A model generated the notes under the pieces. The model had not been told where the DNA came from and ran no database searches. It saw nothing but the letters and a program-made list of their open reading frames with translations. From Streptomyces globisporus (GTDB taxonomy: Bacteria; Actinomycetota; Actinomycetes; Streptomycetales; Streptomycetaceae): a stretch of DNA of 64,000 bases. The stretch spans positions 310,001 to 374,000 of the forward strand of contig BMTG01000004.1 of assembly GCA_014649555.1 (NCBI GenBank). The letters are read 5' to 3'. The position numbers and the translations under genes were made by a program. Shown one piece after another: positions 52,304-61,751 of the stretch (within the stretch, counting starts at the first letter, position 1; each line of letters opens with the position of its first letter).

Positions 52304-53746
52304 GTGAGCACCGAGCGACCCGACAACGACGTGACCGGCCCCCGGCGGCGGCGTCCGCCGCTCGCGGTGGCCTCGGTGGCCGCTGCCGTGCTGCTGGCCG
52401 GGGGCGGCGGGGCGTACTGGGCCTCGACCGCTTCGGGCGACGGCGACAAGACCGGCAGCGGTACGGCGGCGAAGAAGTCGACCCCCCTGCTGGCCCTGGA
52501 CGCCCCGGCCGACGGCCCGGGTGACACGTCCTCGGCCTCGGACTCCCCGCCCGCCGGTATCGCCCCCGGCGAACCGGACCCGGGCGGCCCGCCCGTGATC
52601 TACCGGGCCGCGGGCGAGCTCCCCGACGGTCCGGACGAGGCGGCCGTCCACCTCGCGAAGGGCACGGTGGCGTCGGCCGATGTCGCCCGGCTGGCGAAGG
52701 CGCTGGGCATCCCGGGCACGCCCCGCACCGAGGGCACCTCGTGGGTGGTCGGCGACGACGACGGTCCGGGCGCGCTCCTGAAGGTGGCCAAGCAGGCCCC
52801 GGGCACCTGGACGTTCGCCCGCACCACCCCGTCCAAGCCCTGCGAGCCGGGGAAGATGTGCGCGAACGGCGCCACGGATTCCGGCGGCGACCCGGTGAGC
52901 GACAAGGCGGCGAAGGCGGCCGCGGCCCCGGTGCTCAAGGCGGCGGGCCAGGACGACGCGGCGCTCAACGCGGGCCAGCTCATGGGCGACGTCCGCGTGG
53001 TGAACGCCGATCCGAAGATCGACGGGCTTCCGACGTACGGCTGGTCGACCGGGGTCCAGGTGGGCCCGGACGGCAAGGTGACCGGCGGCAGCGGACATCT
53101 GAAGGCGCTGGAGAAGGGCGCCACCTACCCGGCGGTCGGCGCGGACGAGGCACTGAAGCAGCTGAACGAGGCGAGCAAGGGCAAGGGGGACGGCGGCCGG
53201 GACATCGGCGGCTGCGCCACTCCCGTACCGCTGGAGGGCGAGCCGAAGCCTCCGGCCGATCCGCAGTGCGTGCCGTCGAACGGCAAGCGGGCACCGGTGA
53301 CGCAGACGGTCGAGGACGCGGTGTTCGGTCTCGCGCTGAACTACGTGGACGGCCGGCAGACGCTGGTGCCGTCCTGGCTCTTCACGGTCCGCCAGGCGCC
53401 GGGCGGTCCGGAGAACACGGTGACGCAGGTGGCGGTGGACCCGAAGTTCATCGAGAAGCCGGAGCCGCCGACGACGCCCTCCGGGGACCGGAAGGTGACC
53501 TCGTACGGTGCGGACGGGCAGACCCTTGAGGTGACCTTCTGGGGCGGGGTGTGCAGTACGTACACGGCGAGCGCGAAGGAGAGCGCGGGCCAGGTGCGGA
53601 TCACGGTGACGGAGAAGCCGCAGGAGGGCAAGAAGGCCTGCATCATGATCGCCAAGGAGCTGACCCGGACGGTGACGCTGGAGAAGCCGCTGGGCGACCG
53701 CACGGTGGTCGACGCGGCCTCGGGCGGCGCGGTGCCGCGCGGCTGA
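52304..53746 (+). CDS. Secreted or membrane-anchored protein, unknown function
   Basis: A 480-residue protein. A basic N-terminus (PRRRRPP) and one helix (about 19-42) give a signal anchor; the rest is extracellular, with a Thr/Ser/Pro/Gly linker up to about 100 and a folded part with six or more Cys (CEPGKMCANG, GGCATP, QCVPS, GGVCST, KKACIM) that could form disulfides. No enzyme motif is seen. AAGGAG lies seven bases before the GTG. Conserved in Streptomyces by position. Confidence 0.75.
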   Translation: MSTERPDNDVTGPRRRRPPLAVASVAAAVLLAGGGGAYWASTASGDGDKTGSGTAAKKSTPLLALDAPADGPGDTSSASDSPPAGIAPGEPDPGGPPVIYRAAGELPDGPDEAAVHLAKGTVASADVARLAKALGIPGTPRTEGTSWVVGDDDGPGALLKVAKQAPGTWTFARTTPSKPCEPGKMCANGATDSGGDPVSDKAAKAAAAPVLKAAGQDDAALNAGQLMGDVRVVNADPKIDGLPTYGWSTGVQVGPDGKVTGGSGHLKALEKGATYPAVGADEALKQLNEASKGKGDGGRDIGGCATPVPLEGEPKPPADPQCVPSNGKRAPVTQTVEDAVFGLALNYVDGRQTLVPSWLFTVRQAPGGPENTVTQVAVDPKFIEKPEPPTTPSGDRKVTSYGADGQTLEVTFWGGVCSTYTASAKESAGQVRITVTEKPQEGKKACIMIAKELTRTVTLEKPLGDRTVVDAASGGAVPRG

Positions 53747-53777
53747 CGCGGGCGTACGCGCCGCAAGACGTCAGGAC

Positions 53778-53822
53778 GTACGGAGGCGGCCCCGGGAGCG
53801 ATTCCCGGGGCCGCCTCCGTAC
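53778..53822. terminator. Bidirectional terminator
   Basis: 20-base perfect arms (53778-53797 and 53803-53822) and a 5-base loop GCGAT between convergent genes ending at 53746 and 53839. Confidence 0.75.
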
Positions 53823-53838
53823 GCCGTTCTCGCGGCGC

Positions 53839-54195
53839 TTAGCTGAACGAGTCGCCGCAGGCGCAGGAGCCGGTGGCGTTCGGGTTGTCGATCGTGAAGC
53901 CCTGCTTCTCGATGGTGTCGACGAAGTCGATGGAGGCGCCGCCCAGGTACGGGGCGCTCATCCGGTCGGTGACGACCTTGACACCGTCGAAGTCCTTCAC
54001 CACGTCGCCGTCGAGCGAACGCTCGTCGAAGAAGAGCTGGTAGCGCAGGCCCGAGCAGCCGCCGGGCTGGACGGCGACGCGCAGCGCCAGGTCCTCGCGG
54101 CCTTCCTGCTCCAGCAGGGCCTTGACCTTGCCTGCGGCGGCGTCGGACAGGAGGATGCCGTCGCTCACGGTGGTGGTCTCGTCCGATACGGACAT
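53839..54195 (-). CDS. erpA: Iron-sulfur cluster insertion protein ErpA
   Basis: A 118-residue A-type carrier with the three conserved Cys: Cys47 (GGCSGLRY), Cys111 and Cys113 (GSCACG). It delivers Fe-S clusters to target enzymes; the divergent neighbour NadA is a [4Fe-4S] protein and may be one. ATG 54195 is preferred to the longer frame because GGGAGAG is just upstream and the shorter N-terminus fits the family (about 115 residues). Confidence 0.92.
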   Translation of the reverse strand: MSVSDETTTVSDGILLSDAAAGKVKALLEQEGREDLALRVAVQPGGCSGLRYQLFFDERSLDGDVVKDFDGVKVVTDRMSAPYLGGASIDFVDTIEKQGFTIDNPNATGSCACGDSFS

Positions 54196-54329
54196 CTGCT
54201 TCTCTCCCGGGTTGTACGGACTGCTTGCCGACGGTTCAACCGTCTCAGCCGCGGAATCATTCCGGGCCAAGCGCGTGTCTGTTCCTTTTCATGCTCGCAC
54301 ACCCGCTCGCCCGGGGGATGCGTCACATC

Positions 54330-54381
54330 GACGCTATCGGCATCGTCAAAGTGACACGAAGCGGCTATGATAGATAGCGTC
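54330..54381. promoter_or_regulatory. nadA promoter region with inverted repeat
   Basis: TATGAT (54366-54371) is a good -10 box for nadA. GACGCTATC (54330-54338) and GATAGCGTC (54373-54381) are perfect 9-base arms that bracket the promoter, 34 bases apart, suggesting a dimer-of-sites operator. The local AT content is clearly higher than elsewhere. Confidence 0.45.
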
Positions 54382-54447
54382 AAATAGACGAAAAGGCGCG
54401 TTCGCCGAAGCCGCAGAGCAGAACGCAGAGAAGAAAGGGTGCGTGAC

Positions 54448-55626
54448 GTGACCACGGCCCAGCCCCTGGACGTAACTCCCACACCCCTCGCGCTGCTGCT
54501 GCTCGGCCGCGAGGCCGACCCGAGGAGCGAGCGCGGCGTCGAATGCCCCGGCGACCTCCCCTCCCCGTCCGACCCGGACCTGGTGGAGCGCGCCCGCGCC
54601 GCGAAGGAGAGGCTCGGGGACAAGGTGTTCGTCCTCGGCCACCACTACCAGCGCGACGAGGTCATCCAGTTCGCGGACGTCACCGGTGACTCGTTCAAGC
54701 TGGCCCGCGACGCGGCGGCGCGCCCGGAGGCGGAGTACATCGTCTTCTGCGGTGTGCACTTCATGGCCGAGTCCGCGGACATCCTGACCACCGACGCCCA
54801 GGCGGTCGTGCTGCCCGACCTGGCGGCCGGCTGCTCGATGGCCGACATGGCCACCGCCGAGCAGGTCGCCGAGTGCTGGGACGTGCTGACGGAGGCCGGG
54901 GTCGCCGACCAGGTGGTGCCCGTCTCGTACATGAACTCCTCCGCCGACATCAAGGCCTTCACCGGCAAGCACGGCGGCACGATCTGCACGTCCTCGAACG
55001 CGCAACGCGCCCTGGAGTGGGCCTTCGAGCAGGGCGAGAAGATCCTCTTCCTCCCCGACCAGCACCTGGGTCGCAACACGGCCGTGCGGGACATGGGGAT
55101 GAGCCTGGACGACTGTGTCCTCTACAACCCCCACAAGCCGAACGGCGGCCTCACCGCCGAGCAGCTGCGGGACGCGAAGATGATCCTGTGGCGCGGCCAC
55201 TGCTCGGTCCACGGCCGCTTCTCGGTCGAGTCGGTCGAGGACGTCCGCGCCCGGATCCCCGGGGTCAACGTGCTGGTCCACCCGGAGTGCAAGCACGAGG
55301 TCGTCGCCGCCGCGGACTACGTGGGCTCGACGGAGTACATCATCAAGGCCCTGGAGGCGGCCCCGCGCGGCTCGAAGTGGGCCATCGGCACGGAGCTGAA
55401 TCTGGTACGCCGCCTGGCGAACCGTTTCGCCGACGAGGACAAGGAGATCGTCTTCCTCGACAAGACGGTCTGCTTCTGCTCGACGATGAACCGCATCGAC
55501 CTGCCGCACCTGGTCTGGACCCTGGAGTCGCTGGCCGACGGCAAGCTGGTCAACCGGATCGAGGTCGACCCGGAGACGGAGAAGTACGCCAAGCTCGCCC
55601 TGGAGCGGATGCTGGCGCTGCCGTAA
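54448..55626 (+). CDS. nadA: Quinolinate synthase A
   Basis: A 392-residue [4Fe-4S] enzyme that condenses iminoaspartate with dihydroxyacetone phosphate to quinolinate for NAD synthesis. Cluster cysteines lie in VFCGVHFMAES, in HPECKHE and in the C-terminal VCFCSTMN region; VLGHHYQRDE, SYMNSSA and PDQHLGRNT are substrate segments. It belongs to the longer actinobacterial type. GTG 54448 (MTTAQP) is chosen over GTG 54439 because the purine-rich AAGAAAGGG has better spacing. nadB and nadC are not in the window. Confidence 0.93.
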   Translation: MTTAQPLDVTPTPLALLLLGREADPRSERGVECPGDLPSPSDPDLVERARAAKERLGDKVFVLGHHYQRDEVIQFADVTGDSFKLARDAAARPEAEYIVFCGVHFMAESADILTTDAQAVVLPDLAAGCSMADMATAEQVAECWDVLTEAGVADQVVPVSYMNSSADIKAFTGKHGGTICTSSNAQRALEWAFEQGEKILFLPDQHLGRNTAVRDMGMSLDDCVLYNPHKPNGGLTAEQLRDAKMILWRGHCSVHGRFSVESVEDVRARIPGVNVLVHPECKHEVVAAADYVGSTEYIIKALEAAPRGSKWAIGTELNLVRRLANRFADEDKEIVFLDKTVCFCSTMNRIDLPHLVWTLESLADGKLVNRIEVDPETEKYAKLALERMLALP

Positions 55627-55672
55627 CGCCTCATCCGTTCCGGGACGCCCTGTCCGTTCCGTGACGCCCGGG

Positions 55673-55710
55673 AGCCCCGGTATGCCGCAGGTCGGCGTAC
55701 CGGGGCTTTC
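55673..55710 (+). terminator. Terminator of nadA
   Basis: AGCCCCGGTA (55673-55682) and TACCGGGGCT (55698-55707), 10-base arms, followed by TTTC. Confidence 0.6.
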
Positions 55711-55865
55711 GCGCACCCCGGGGGCCGTGGCCGGGTTGCCCCCCCGGTCCGGCCGGTTCTTCCATACGGCAGCCGATGACACCAGTGCGTAACTACGCTG
55801 CTACGCACCGCAGCGAGTGTTCGCGCGGGTCAGACGGGTGAGAACGGCGAGGACGGTGGGGCGGG

Positions 55866-57557
55866 CATGAGGAGGCGGTCGGACTCCTCCGGGGGCTCGC
55901 CGAGGAGGATCCGGACGCCTTCCTTCCACGGCTCGCCGCGGCTCTCCACGCGCTCGGCCACCACCGCGCGGCCGTGAGCGACGTCTCCGGGGCGATCGAC
56001 GCGGGCCAGGAGGCGCGCAGCCGCTTCCGTGTACTCGCCGCCCGGCGGCCCGAGTTCCGTCCGGAGCTGGCCGCGGCCCTGGACGGTTTCGCCGGTCACC
56101 TCAACCAGGCGGGCGACACCGGGACAGGTCTCCGGGTGGCACGGGAAGCCGTCGCCCTCCACCGCGAGCTGGCAGCGGAGCGCCCCGAGGTCTTCCGTCC
56201 GGGCCTCGCCGCAGCGCTGCGAACCCTCGCCCGGAGCCTGGCCGGCACCGATGGACCGGAGGCGGCCGCGGGCCCGGCACGGGAAGCCGTCGAGCTCCTG
56301 CGGGAACAGGGCGACGCCGTCCTGGGCGAGCTGGCCGACTCCCTCCAGATGCTCGGCGCCTACGTGGAGCGGAACGGGGACGCCGACGGGGCGGTGGAGG
56401 CGTTCTGGGAGGCGGTGGCCCTGCACCGGTCCCTGGCGCTGGAGACCCCCCGCAGCGGCCCGGACGCTCCCCCGGTCTCCGCTCTCGTCTCCGCCCTGGA
56501 CGACCTGGCCCGAGCTCTCCTCCGTACCGGCGAACACGCGGCGGCGATCGAGGAGTTCGACGAGAGCGTCAAGGAGTTCACCGAGGCCGGTCCGGCGACC
56601 GCCCGGCGGCTGGCCGTGGAGCGGAGCGCCTTCCTGCTGCGCTGCCCCGACCCCTGGCCCGCGACCGGGGTGGGCGAGCTGGTGAACCGGCTCGACGAGG
56701 AAGCGGAGCGGACCGGCGGACCGGACGCCGTGACCGTTCGGGCCCGGCAGGCGCTGCGCGGCTACGGCGATACCGCGGCGGTGCACACGGCGTGGGAGGA
56801 GGAGACGTTCACGTCCGTGCCGGACTGGCTCGCACTGGCCCGGGAGACTTTGGACCTCGTCACCGCCTGGATGTTCGCGCCGAACTGGCCCCGCTCCCGC
56901 GACTTCTGGTCACGGAACGCCGAGGTCCTCGGCAGCGCGCAGGCGGCGGTGGCGCTGGAGGAGCTGTCCCTTCTGCATCCGCGTGGTGCGCGGCGGCACG
57001 CGCTGCTCCGCGAGACCGTCCTCGACCACGGGGTGACCGCCGCCTACGATCCGCTGATTCTCCAGGAGCAGCTGGCCCAGTGGCTGGAGTGCGCGGACTG
57101 GAAGGAGTCGCGGGCCCATCTGGAGGAGCACCCGCGCCTCCTGACCGTCCAGCCGCCCGAGGACACCCCGCTGGCGCATGTCGCGATGCTCGACATCGGG
57201 CGCGCCGAGGGGCTGGACGCCGCCTACCGTCTCGTCGAGGACCGCGCGGCCCTCCAGGCCTACGTGGACCGGGCGTTGGAGGCGGGGGACGGTGTCGCGC
57301 TGATGCACGGCGGGGGCATCGAGGGGCAGGTGTTCGGCGACCGGCTCTCCTCGCTCACCCACGCCCAGGTGGCGCTGGTGCTCGCGGGGGCCACCGAGGG
57401 CTTCGAACCGGACGACCTCGCCGCGCTCCTGCACAAGGCCCCGGAGGAGACCCGGGCCCGGCTGGTGCGGGAGACGGTCTCCGTGAGCACCCGGCTCCCC
57501 GAGCAGCGCAGGGAGATGGGGCACCGGATCGTCCGGGCGCTGGGCGGGGACGCCTGA
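55866..57557 (+). pseudogene. TPR-like repeat protein, probably 5'-truncated
   Basis: From GTG 55974 there is a 527-residue frame with helical repeats (about 1-200; [39 protein letters not shown]) and a larger C-terminal region ([49 protein letters not shown]) found in Streptomyces tetratricopeptide proteins. The same frame is clearly coding-like upstream from about 55866 ([20 protein letters not shown]), i.e. another repeat, but there is no ATG, GTG or TTG between the in-frame stop at 55839 and 55974. So the gene has probably lost its 5' end, or a shorter protein starts at 55974 with weak initiation signals. Confidence 0.55.
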
Positions 57558-57618
57558 GAGCCGCCGTACGGGGCCGCACACGCCGCCGCCGTACGCACGT
57601 GAGCGCCGCCGTGTACGC

Positions 57619-57662
57619 GGCAGGGGCCCGGCCCACGCGAGTGCGTGGACCGGGCCCCTGCC
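57619..57662. terminator. Bidirectional terminator
   Basis: GGCAGGGGCCCGG with CCGGGCCCCTGCC, extended by CCACGC/GCGTGG inside, between genes ending at 57557 and 57682. Confidence 0.7.
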
Positions 57663-57681
57663 TTCGGGTTCCGCCTGCGGG

Positions 57682-60600
57682 TCAGGCCTGTGCGGGCTCG
57701 GCCTCGCGGGCCTCCTCCGGCTTAGGCTGGTCCGGGACGCCGGCCTTGGCCGCGCGCTTGGCGGCCTTCTTCTTGGCGCGGCGCTCCTTGCGCAGCTCGA
57801 CCATCGCGTACAGCGTCGGCACGAGCAGCAGGGTCAGCAGCGTGGAGCTGATCAGACCGCCGATCACCACGACGCCCAGCGGCTGCGAGATGAAGCCGCC
57901 CTCGCCGGTGACGCCGAGCGCCATCGGGAGCAGGGCGAAGATGGTCGCAAGCGCCGTCATGATGATCGGGCGGAAGCGGTGGCGGCCGCCCTCGATGACC
58001 GCCTCCATGATCCCGAGCCCCTGGGCCCGGTACTGGTTGATCAGGTCGATCAGCACGATCGCGTTGGTGACCACGATGCCGATGAGCATCAGCATGCCGA
58101 TCATCGCGGGGACGCCCAGCGGGGTGCCCGTGATGAGCAGGAGGGCCAGCGCGCCGGTCGCCGCGAACGGCACGGAGACCAGCAGGATCAGCGGCTGGAC
58201 GAGCGACCGGAAGGTGGCCACCAGCAGCATGAAGACGATCGCGATGGCCGCCAGCATGGCGAGGCCGAGCTGCATGAACGCTTCGTTCTGGTCCTCGGTG
58301 ACGCCGCCGATGGTGGCGGTGGCGCCTTCCGGCAGGTCCAGGGCGTCGATCTTCGTGGCGAGGTCGGTGCTGACCGCTCCGGTGTTGTCGCCGACGGGCT
58401 TGGCGGTGACCGTCGCGGAGCGCTGTCCGTCGATCCGGGTCATCGAGACCGGGCCGGGGACGACCTTGACGTCGGCGATGTCGCCGAGCTTGACCGGGCC
58501 GAGCGGCAGGGCCTTCAGCTCGGCCACGGTGGCGGCGGGCTTCGAGGACCGGATGACGATGTCGCGCTCGGTGTCGTCCAGCGTCGCGGAGCCGGCGGGC
58601 GTACCGCGGACGGCTCCGGCGACGATTCCGCCGAGGGCGGCGGAGTCGAATCCGGCGGCGGCCGCCTTGTCGTTGGCGGTGACCGAGATGCGCGGGACGC
58701 TCTGCGCCAGGTCGCTCTGGACGTCGGTGACGTCCTTGATGGTGGCGACCTCGTCACGGACCGCCTCGGACGCCTTCTTCAGGACGTCGGCGTCGGCGGC
58801 CTTGACCACGACGCTGAGGTCCTGGGAGCCGAAGCCGTCGCCCGCGGCGATGGTGGTGTCGCCGATGCCGTCGAGCTTGCCGAGGGCCTCGTCGATGCGG
58901 TCCTGGGCGTTCTCGTAGTCCGCGGCGTCCTTCAGGGTGACCTGGTAGGAGGCCTGGTTGGAGCCGGTGCCGCCGCCGAAGGCGGCCATGAAGCCGGAGG
59001 AGCCGACGGTGACCTGGTAGTCCTTGACGCCCTTGTCGTCGGTCAGGACCTTCTCGACCTTGCGGGCGGCCTCGTCGGCGGCTTCCAGGCTGGTGCCGGG
59101 GGCGAGTTCCTGCTTGACGGTCAGGACCTCCTGCTCGCCCGCGTCGAAGAAGTTCGTCTTCAGCAGCGGGACCATGCCGAAGGTGCCCAGGAGCACGGCG
59201 ACGGCGATGACGAGGCTGGTGATCCGGCGGCGGGTCGCGAAGCGCAGGACCGGGACGTAGATCCGCTGGAGCCTGCTGGCCGCTTCCTTCTCCTCGGCCA
59301 GGCGCCGGGCCTCCGCCGCGTCCTCGGGGGTGCCCTTGGGTGCGCGCAGGAACCAGTACGACAGGACCGGGACCACGGTGAGCGAGACCAGCAGGGAGGC
59401 CAGCAGCGCCGCGGTGATGGTCAGCGAGAACGAGCCGAAGAGCTGGCCGACCATGCCGCCGACCAGGCCGATGGGCAGGAAGACCGCGACGGTGGTGAGG
59501 GTCGCGGAGGTGACCGCTCCGGCGACTTCCTTGACCGCGGTGATGATCGCCGCGTGGCGCTCCTCGCCGTAGCCGAGGTGACGCTTGATGTTCTCCAGGA
59601 CCACGATCGAGTCGTCGACGACCCGGCCGATGGCGATGGTGAGCGCGCCGAGGGTGAGCATGTTGAGCGACAGGTCACGGGTCCAGAGCACGATCAGCGC
59701 GAGGACGATCGAGAGCGGGATGGAGACCGCGGTGACCAGCGTCGAGCGGATCGAGGCGAGGAAGACCAGGATCACGACGACCGCGAAGACCAGGCCGAGC
59801 GCGCCCTCCGTGGTCAGACCCGAGATCGACTTGGAGACCGCGGGGCCCTGGTCGGAGACGACGGTGAGATCGGAGCCGGCGCCGAGGTCCTTGCGGAGGT
59901 CGGGCAGCTTGTCCTTGACGGCGTCCGAGATGGCGACGGCGCTGCCGTCCTTGTCCATCGTCGCCATCACGGCGAGGCTCGGCTTGCCGTTGGTGCGGGT
60001 GATGGAGACCGCCGTGGACGGCTCCTGCTTCACCTCGGCCACGTCGCCGAGGCGCACCGGTTTGCCCGGCGCGTCCGCGCCGCCCGCCGGGTCCTCGGCG
60101 ACGACCTGGAGGTCCTCGACCTGCTTCAGGGACGTGTAGGAGCCGCCGACCTGGATGGTGCGGCTCTTGCCGGACTCGGAGAAGGAACCGGCCGGGACGG
60201 TGGCGCCGCCCGACTGGAGGGCCTGGGCGAGCGTGCCCGCGTTCAGGCCGGCCGCGGCGAGCTTCCTGTCGTCGGGGACGACGGAGACCTGGAGGTCCTG
60301 GACGCCGTCCACGGTGACCTGGCCGACGCCGTCGATGTCCTGGAGGGCCGGGACGACCGTGCGGTCGAGCCGGCCGGCCAGCGTCTGCTGGTCCTCGTCG
60401 GAGGTGACGGCGAGGACCACGGTCGGGATGTCGTCCGTGGAACCGGCGATGACCTGCGGGTCGACATCGGCGGGCAGCTGGGCGCGGGCCCGGTTCACCG
60501 CCTGCTGGATGTCCGCGACGAGCTGCTTGGTGCCCTCGTCGCCGAAGTCGAAGGTCGCCATGATGAGGGCGTTGCCCTCACTGGCGGTGGAGGTGATGGA

Positions 60601-60837
60601 CTCGACGCCGTCGACGGCTTTGAGGGAGTTCTCCAGCGGTTCGACGACCTGCTTCTCGACCACATCGGGAGACGCGCCCTGATAGGGCGCCAGCACCGAG
60701 ACCATCGGCAGTTCGATGGTCGGCAGCAGCTGCTGCTTGAGCTGCGGGATCGCTATCGCGCCGAAGACCAGCGCGACGATCGAGATCAGCCCGATCAGGG
60801 CCCTTTGCGCGAGGCTGAATCTGGACAGCCAGGACAT
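57682..60837 (-). CDS. RND (HAE1/AcrB-like) efflux transporter
   Basis: A 1051-residue RND pump: helix 1 near the N-terminus, a large extracytoplasmic loop (about 40-330), helices 2-6, a second loop (about 550-830) and helices 7-12, with a charged Lys/Arg/Glu/Ala tail. Motifs include the proton-relay helix region RVVDDSIVVLENI in helix 4. No outer-membrane channel or adaptor gene is near, as expected for a monoderm. ATG 60837 is chosen; upstream in-frame codons look non-coding. It lies downstream of a two-component system on the same strand, which may regulate it. Confidence 0.88.
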   Translation of the reverse strand: MSWLSRFSLAQRALIGLISIVALVFGAIAIPQLKQQLLPTIELPMVSVLAPYQGASPDVVEKQVVEPLENSLKAVDGVESITSTASEGNALIMATFDFGDEGTKQLVADIQQAVNRARAQLPADVDPQVIAGSTDDIPTVVLAVTSDEDQQTLAGRLDRTVVPALQDIDGVGQVTVDGVQDLQVSVVPDDRKLAAAGLNAGTLAQALQSGGATVPAGSFSESGKSRTIQVGGSYTSLKQVEDLQVVAEDPAGGADAPGKPVRLGDVAEVKQEPSTAVSITRTNGKPSLAVMATMDKDGSAVAISDAVKDKLPDLRKDLGAGSDLTVVSDQGPAVSKSISGLTTEGALGLVFAVVVILVFLASIRSTLVTAVSIPLSIVLALIVLWTRDLSLNMLTLGALTIAIGRVVDDSIVVLENIKRHLGYGEERHAAIITAVKEVAGAVTSATLTTVAVFLPIGLVGGMVGQLFGSFSLTITAALLASLLVSLTVVPVLSYWFLRAPKGTPEDAAEARRLAEEKEAASRLQRIYVPVLRFATRRRITSLVIAVAVLLGTFGMVPLLKTNFFDAGEQEVLTVKQELAPGTSLEAADEAARKVEKVLTDDKGVKDYQVTVGSSGFMAAFGGGTGSNQASYQVTLKDAADYENAQDRIDEALGKLDGIGDTTIAAGDGFGSQDLSVVVKAADADVLKKASEAVRDEVATIKDVTDVQSDLAQSVPRISVTANDKAAAAGFDSAALGGIVAGAVRGTPAGSATLDDTERDIVIRSSKPAATVAELKALPLGPVKLGDIADVKVVPGPVSMTRIDGQRSATVTAKPVGDNTGAVSTDLATKIDALDLPEGATATIGGVTEDQNEAFMQLGLAMLAAIAIVFMLLVATFRSLVQPLILLVSVPFAATGALALLLITGTPLGVPAMIGMLMLIGIVVTNAIVLIDLINQYRAQGLGIMEAVIEGGRHRFRPIIMTALATIFALLPMALGVTGEGGFISQPLGVVVIGGLISSTLLTLLLVPTLYAMVELRKERRAKKKAAKRAAKAGVPDQPKPEEAREAEPAQA

Positions 60838-61022
60838 GGGTGGGTCTCTCTTCTGTGGTGTACGCGGCAGAGGGCGGGGAGGGGAGCACATCGGGGACCA
60901 CCCCTCCAGCCCAGTCCTACGATCTCCGCTCCGCGCAGCCGAAACGTCGCCCGCCGGGCTGCTTTCTTATGCCGCGCATACCGCAGGTGGAGTACACCGC
61001 CGTACACCGTGCCGCCTCCGGG

Positions 61023-61751
61023 TCAGTCCGCGCGGGGGCGCACCAGGCCGGATTCGTAGGCGATGACCACCAATTGCGCCCGGTCGCGGGCGCCCAGTTT
61101 CGCCATCGCCCGGTTCACATGGGTCTTGACGGTGAGCGGGCTGACCTCCAGCCGCTCGGCGATCCGGTCGTTGGGGTGGCCGCCCGCGACCTGCACCAGC
61201 ACCTCGCGTTCGCGGCCGGTGAGCGCCGCCAGCCGCTCGGCGTACTCCGCGCTGTCCGGCCCCTCCTGCGAACTGCCGCCCTGGGCCAGGAACGTGGCGA
61301 TGAGCCCCTTGGTCGCCGCCGGGGAGAGCAGCGCCTCGCCGGCCGCGGCGATCCGGATGGCGTTGAGAAGTTCGTCCGGCTCCGCGCCCTTGCCGAGGAA
61401 GCCGGAGGCTCCGGCGCGCAGCGACTGGACCACGTACTCGTCGACCTCGAAGGTGGTGAGCATGACCACCCGCACCGCGGACAGCTCCGGGTCGGCGCTG
61501 ATCATGCGGGTGGCGGCGAGTCCGTCGGTGCCCGGCATCCGGATGTCCATGAGCACCACGTCGGCGCCCGTGGCGCGGGCCAGCTCGACGGCCTGGGCCC
61601 CGTCGGCGGCCTCGCCGACCACCTCCATGTCCGGCTCGGAGTCCACCAGCACCCGGAAGGCGCTGCGCAGCAGCGCCTGGTCGTCGGCGAGCAGCACCCT
61701 GATCGGCGCCTCCCGCGCGTCGGGCGTCGTTGCCGGAGTCGGCTGGGTCAT
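61023..61751 (-). CDS. NarL/LuxR response regulator
   Basis: A 242-residue response regulator with receiver (LLADDQ, phospho-acceptor Asp69 in VLMDIRMP, Lys in FLGKGAEP) and C-terminal LuxR helix-turn-helix (LTGREREVLVQVAGGHPNDR to VNRAMAKLGARDRAQ). Its ATG overlaps the kinase stop as ATGA. The RND transporter gene follows after about 185 bases and is the most likely target besides autoregulation. Many Streptomyces pairs look alike, so no named system is assigned. Confidence 0.9.
   Translation of the reverse strand: MTQPTPATTPDAREAPIRVLLADDQALLRSAFRVLVDSEPDMEVVGEAADGAQAVELARATGADVVLMDIRMPGTDGLAATRMISADPELSAVRVVMLTTFEVDEYVVQSLRAGASGFLGKGAEPDELLNAIRIAAAGEALLSPAATKGLIATFLAQGGSSQEGPDSAEYAERLAALTGREREVLVQVAGGHPNDRIAERLEVSPLTVKTHVNRAMAKLGARDRAQLVVIAYESGLVRPRAD

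Noticed and set aside
60988-61010. Short direct repeat GTACACCG upstream of the RND gene
   Set aside because: Only two short copies without context; may be chance, although a regulator site cannot be excluded.
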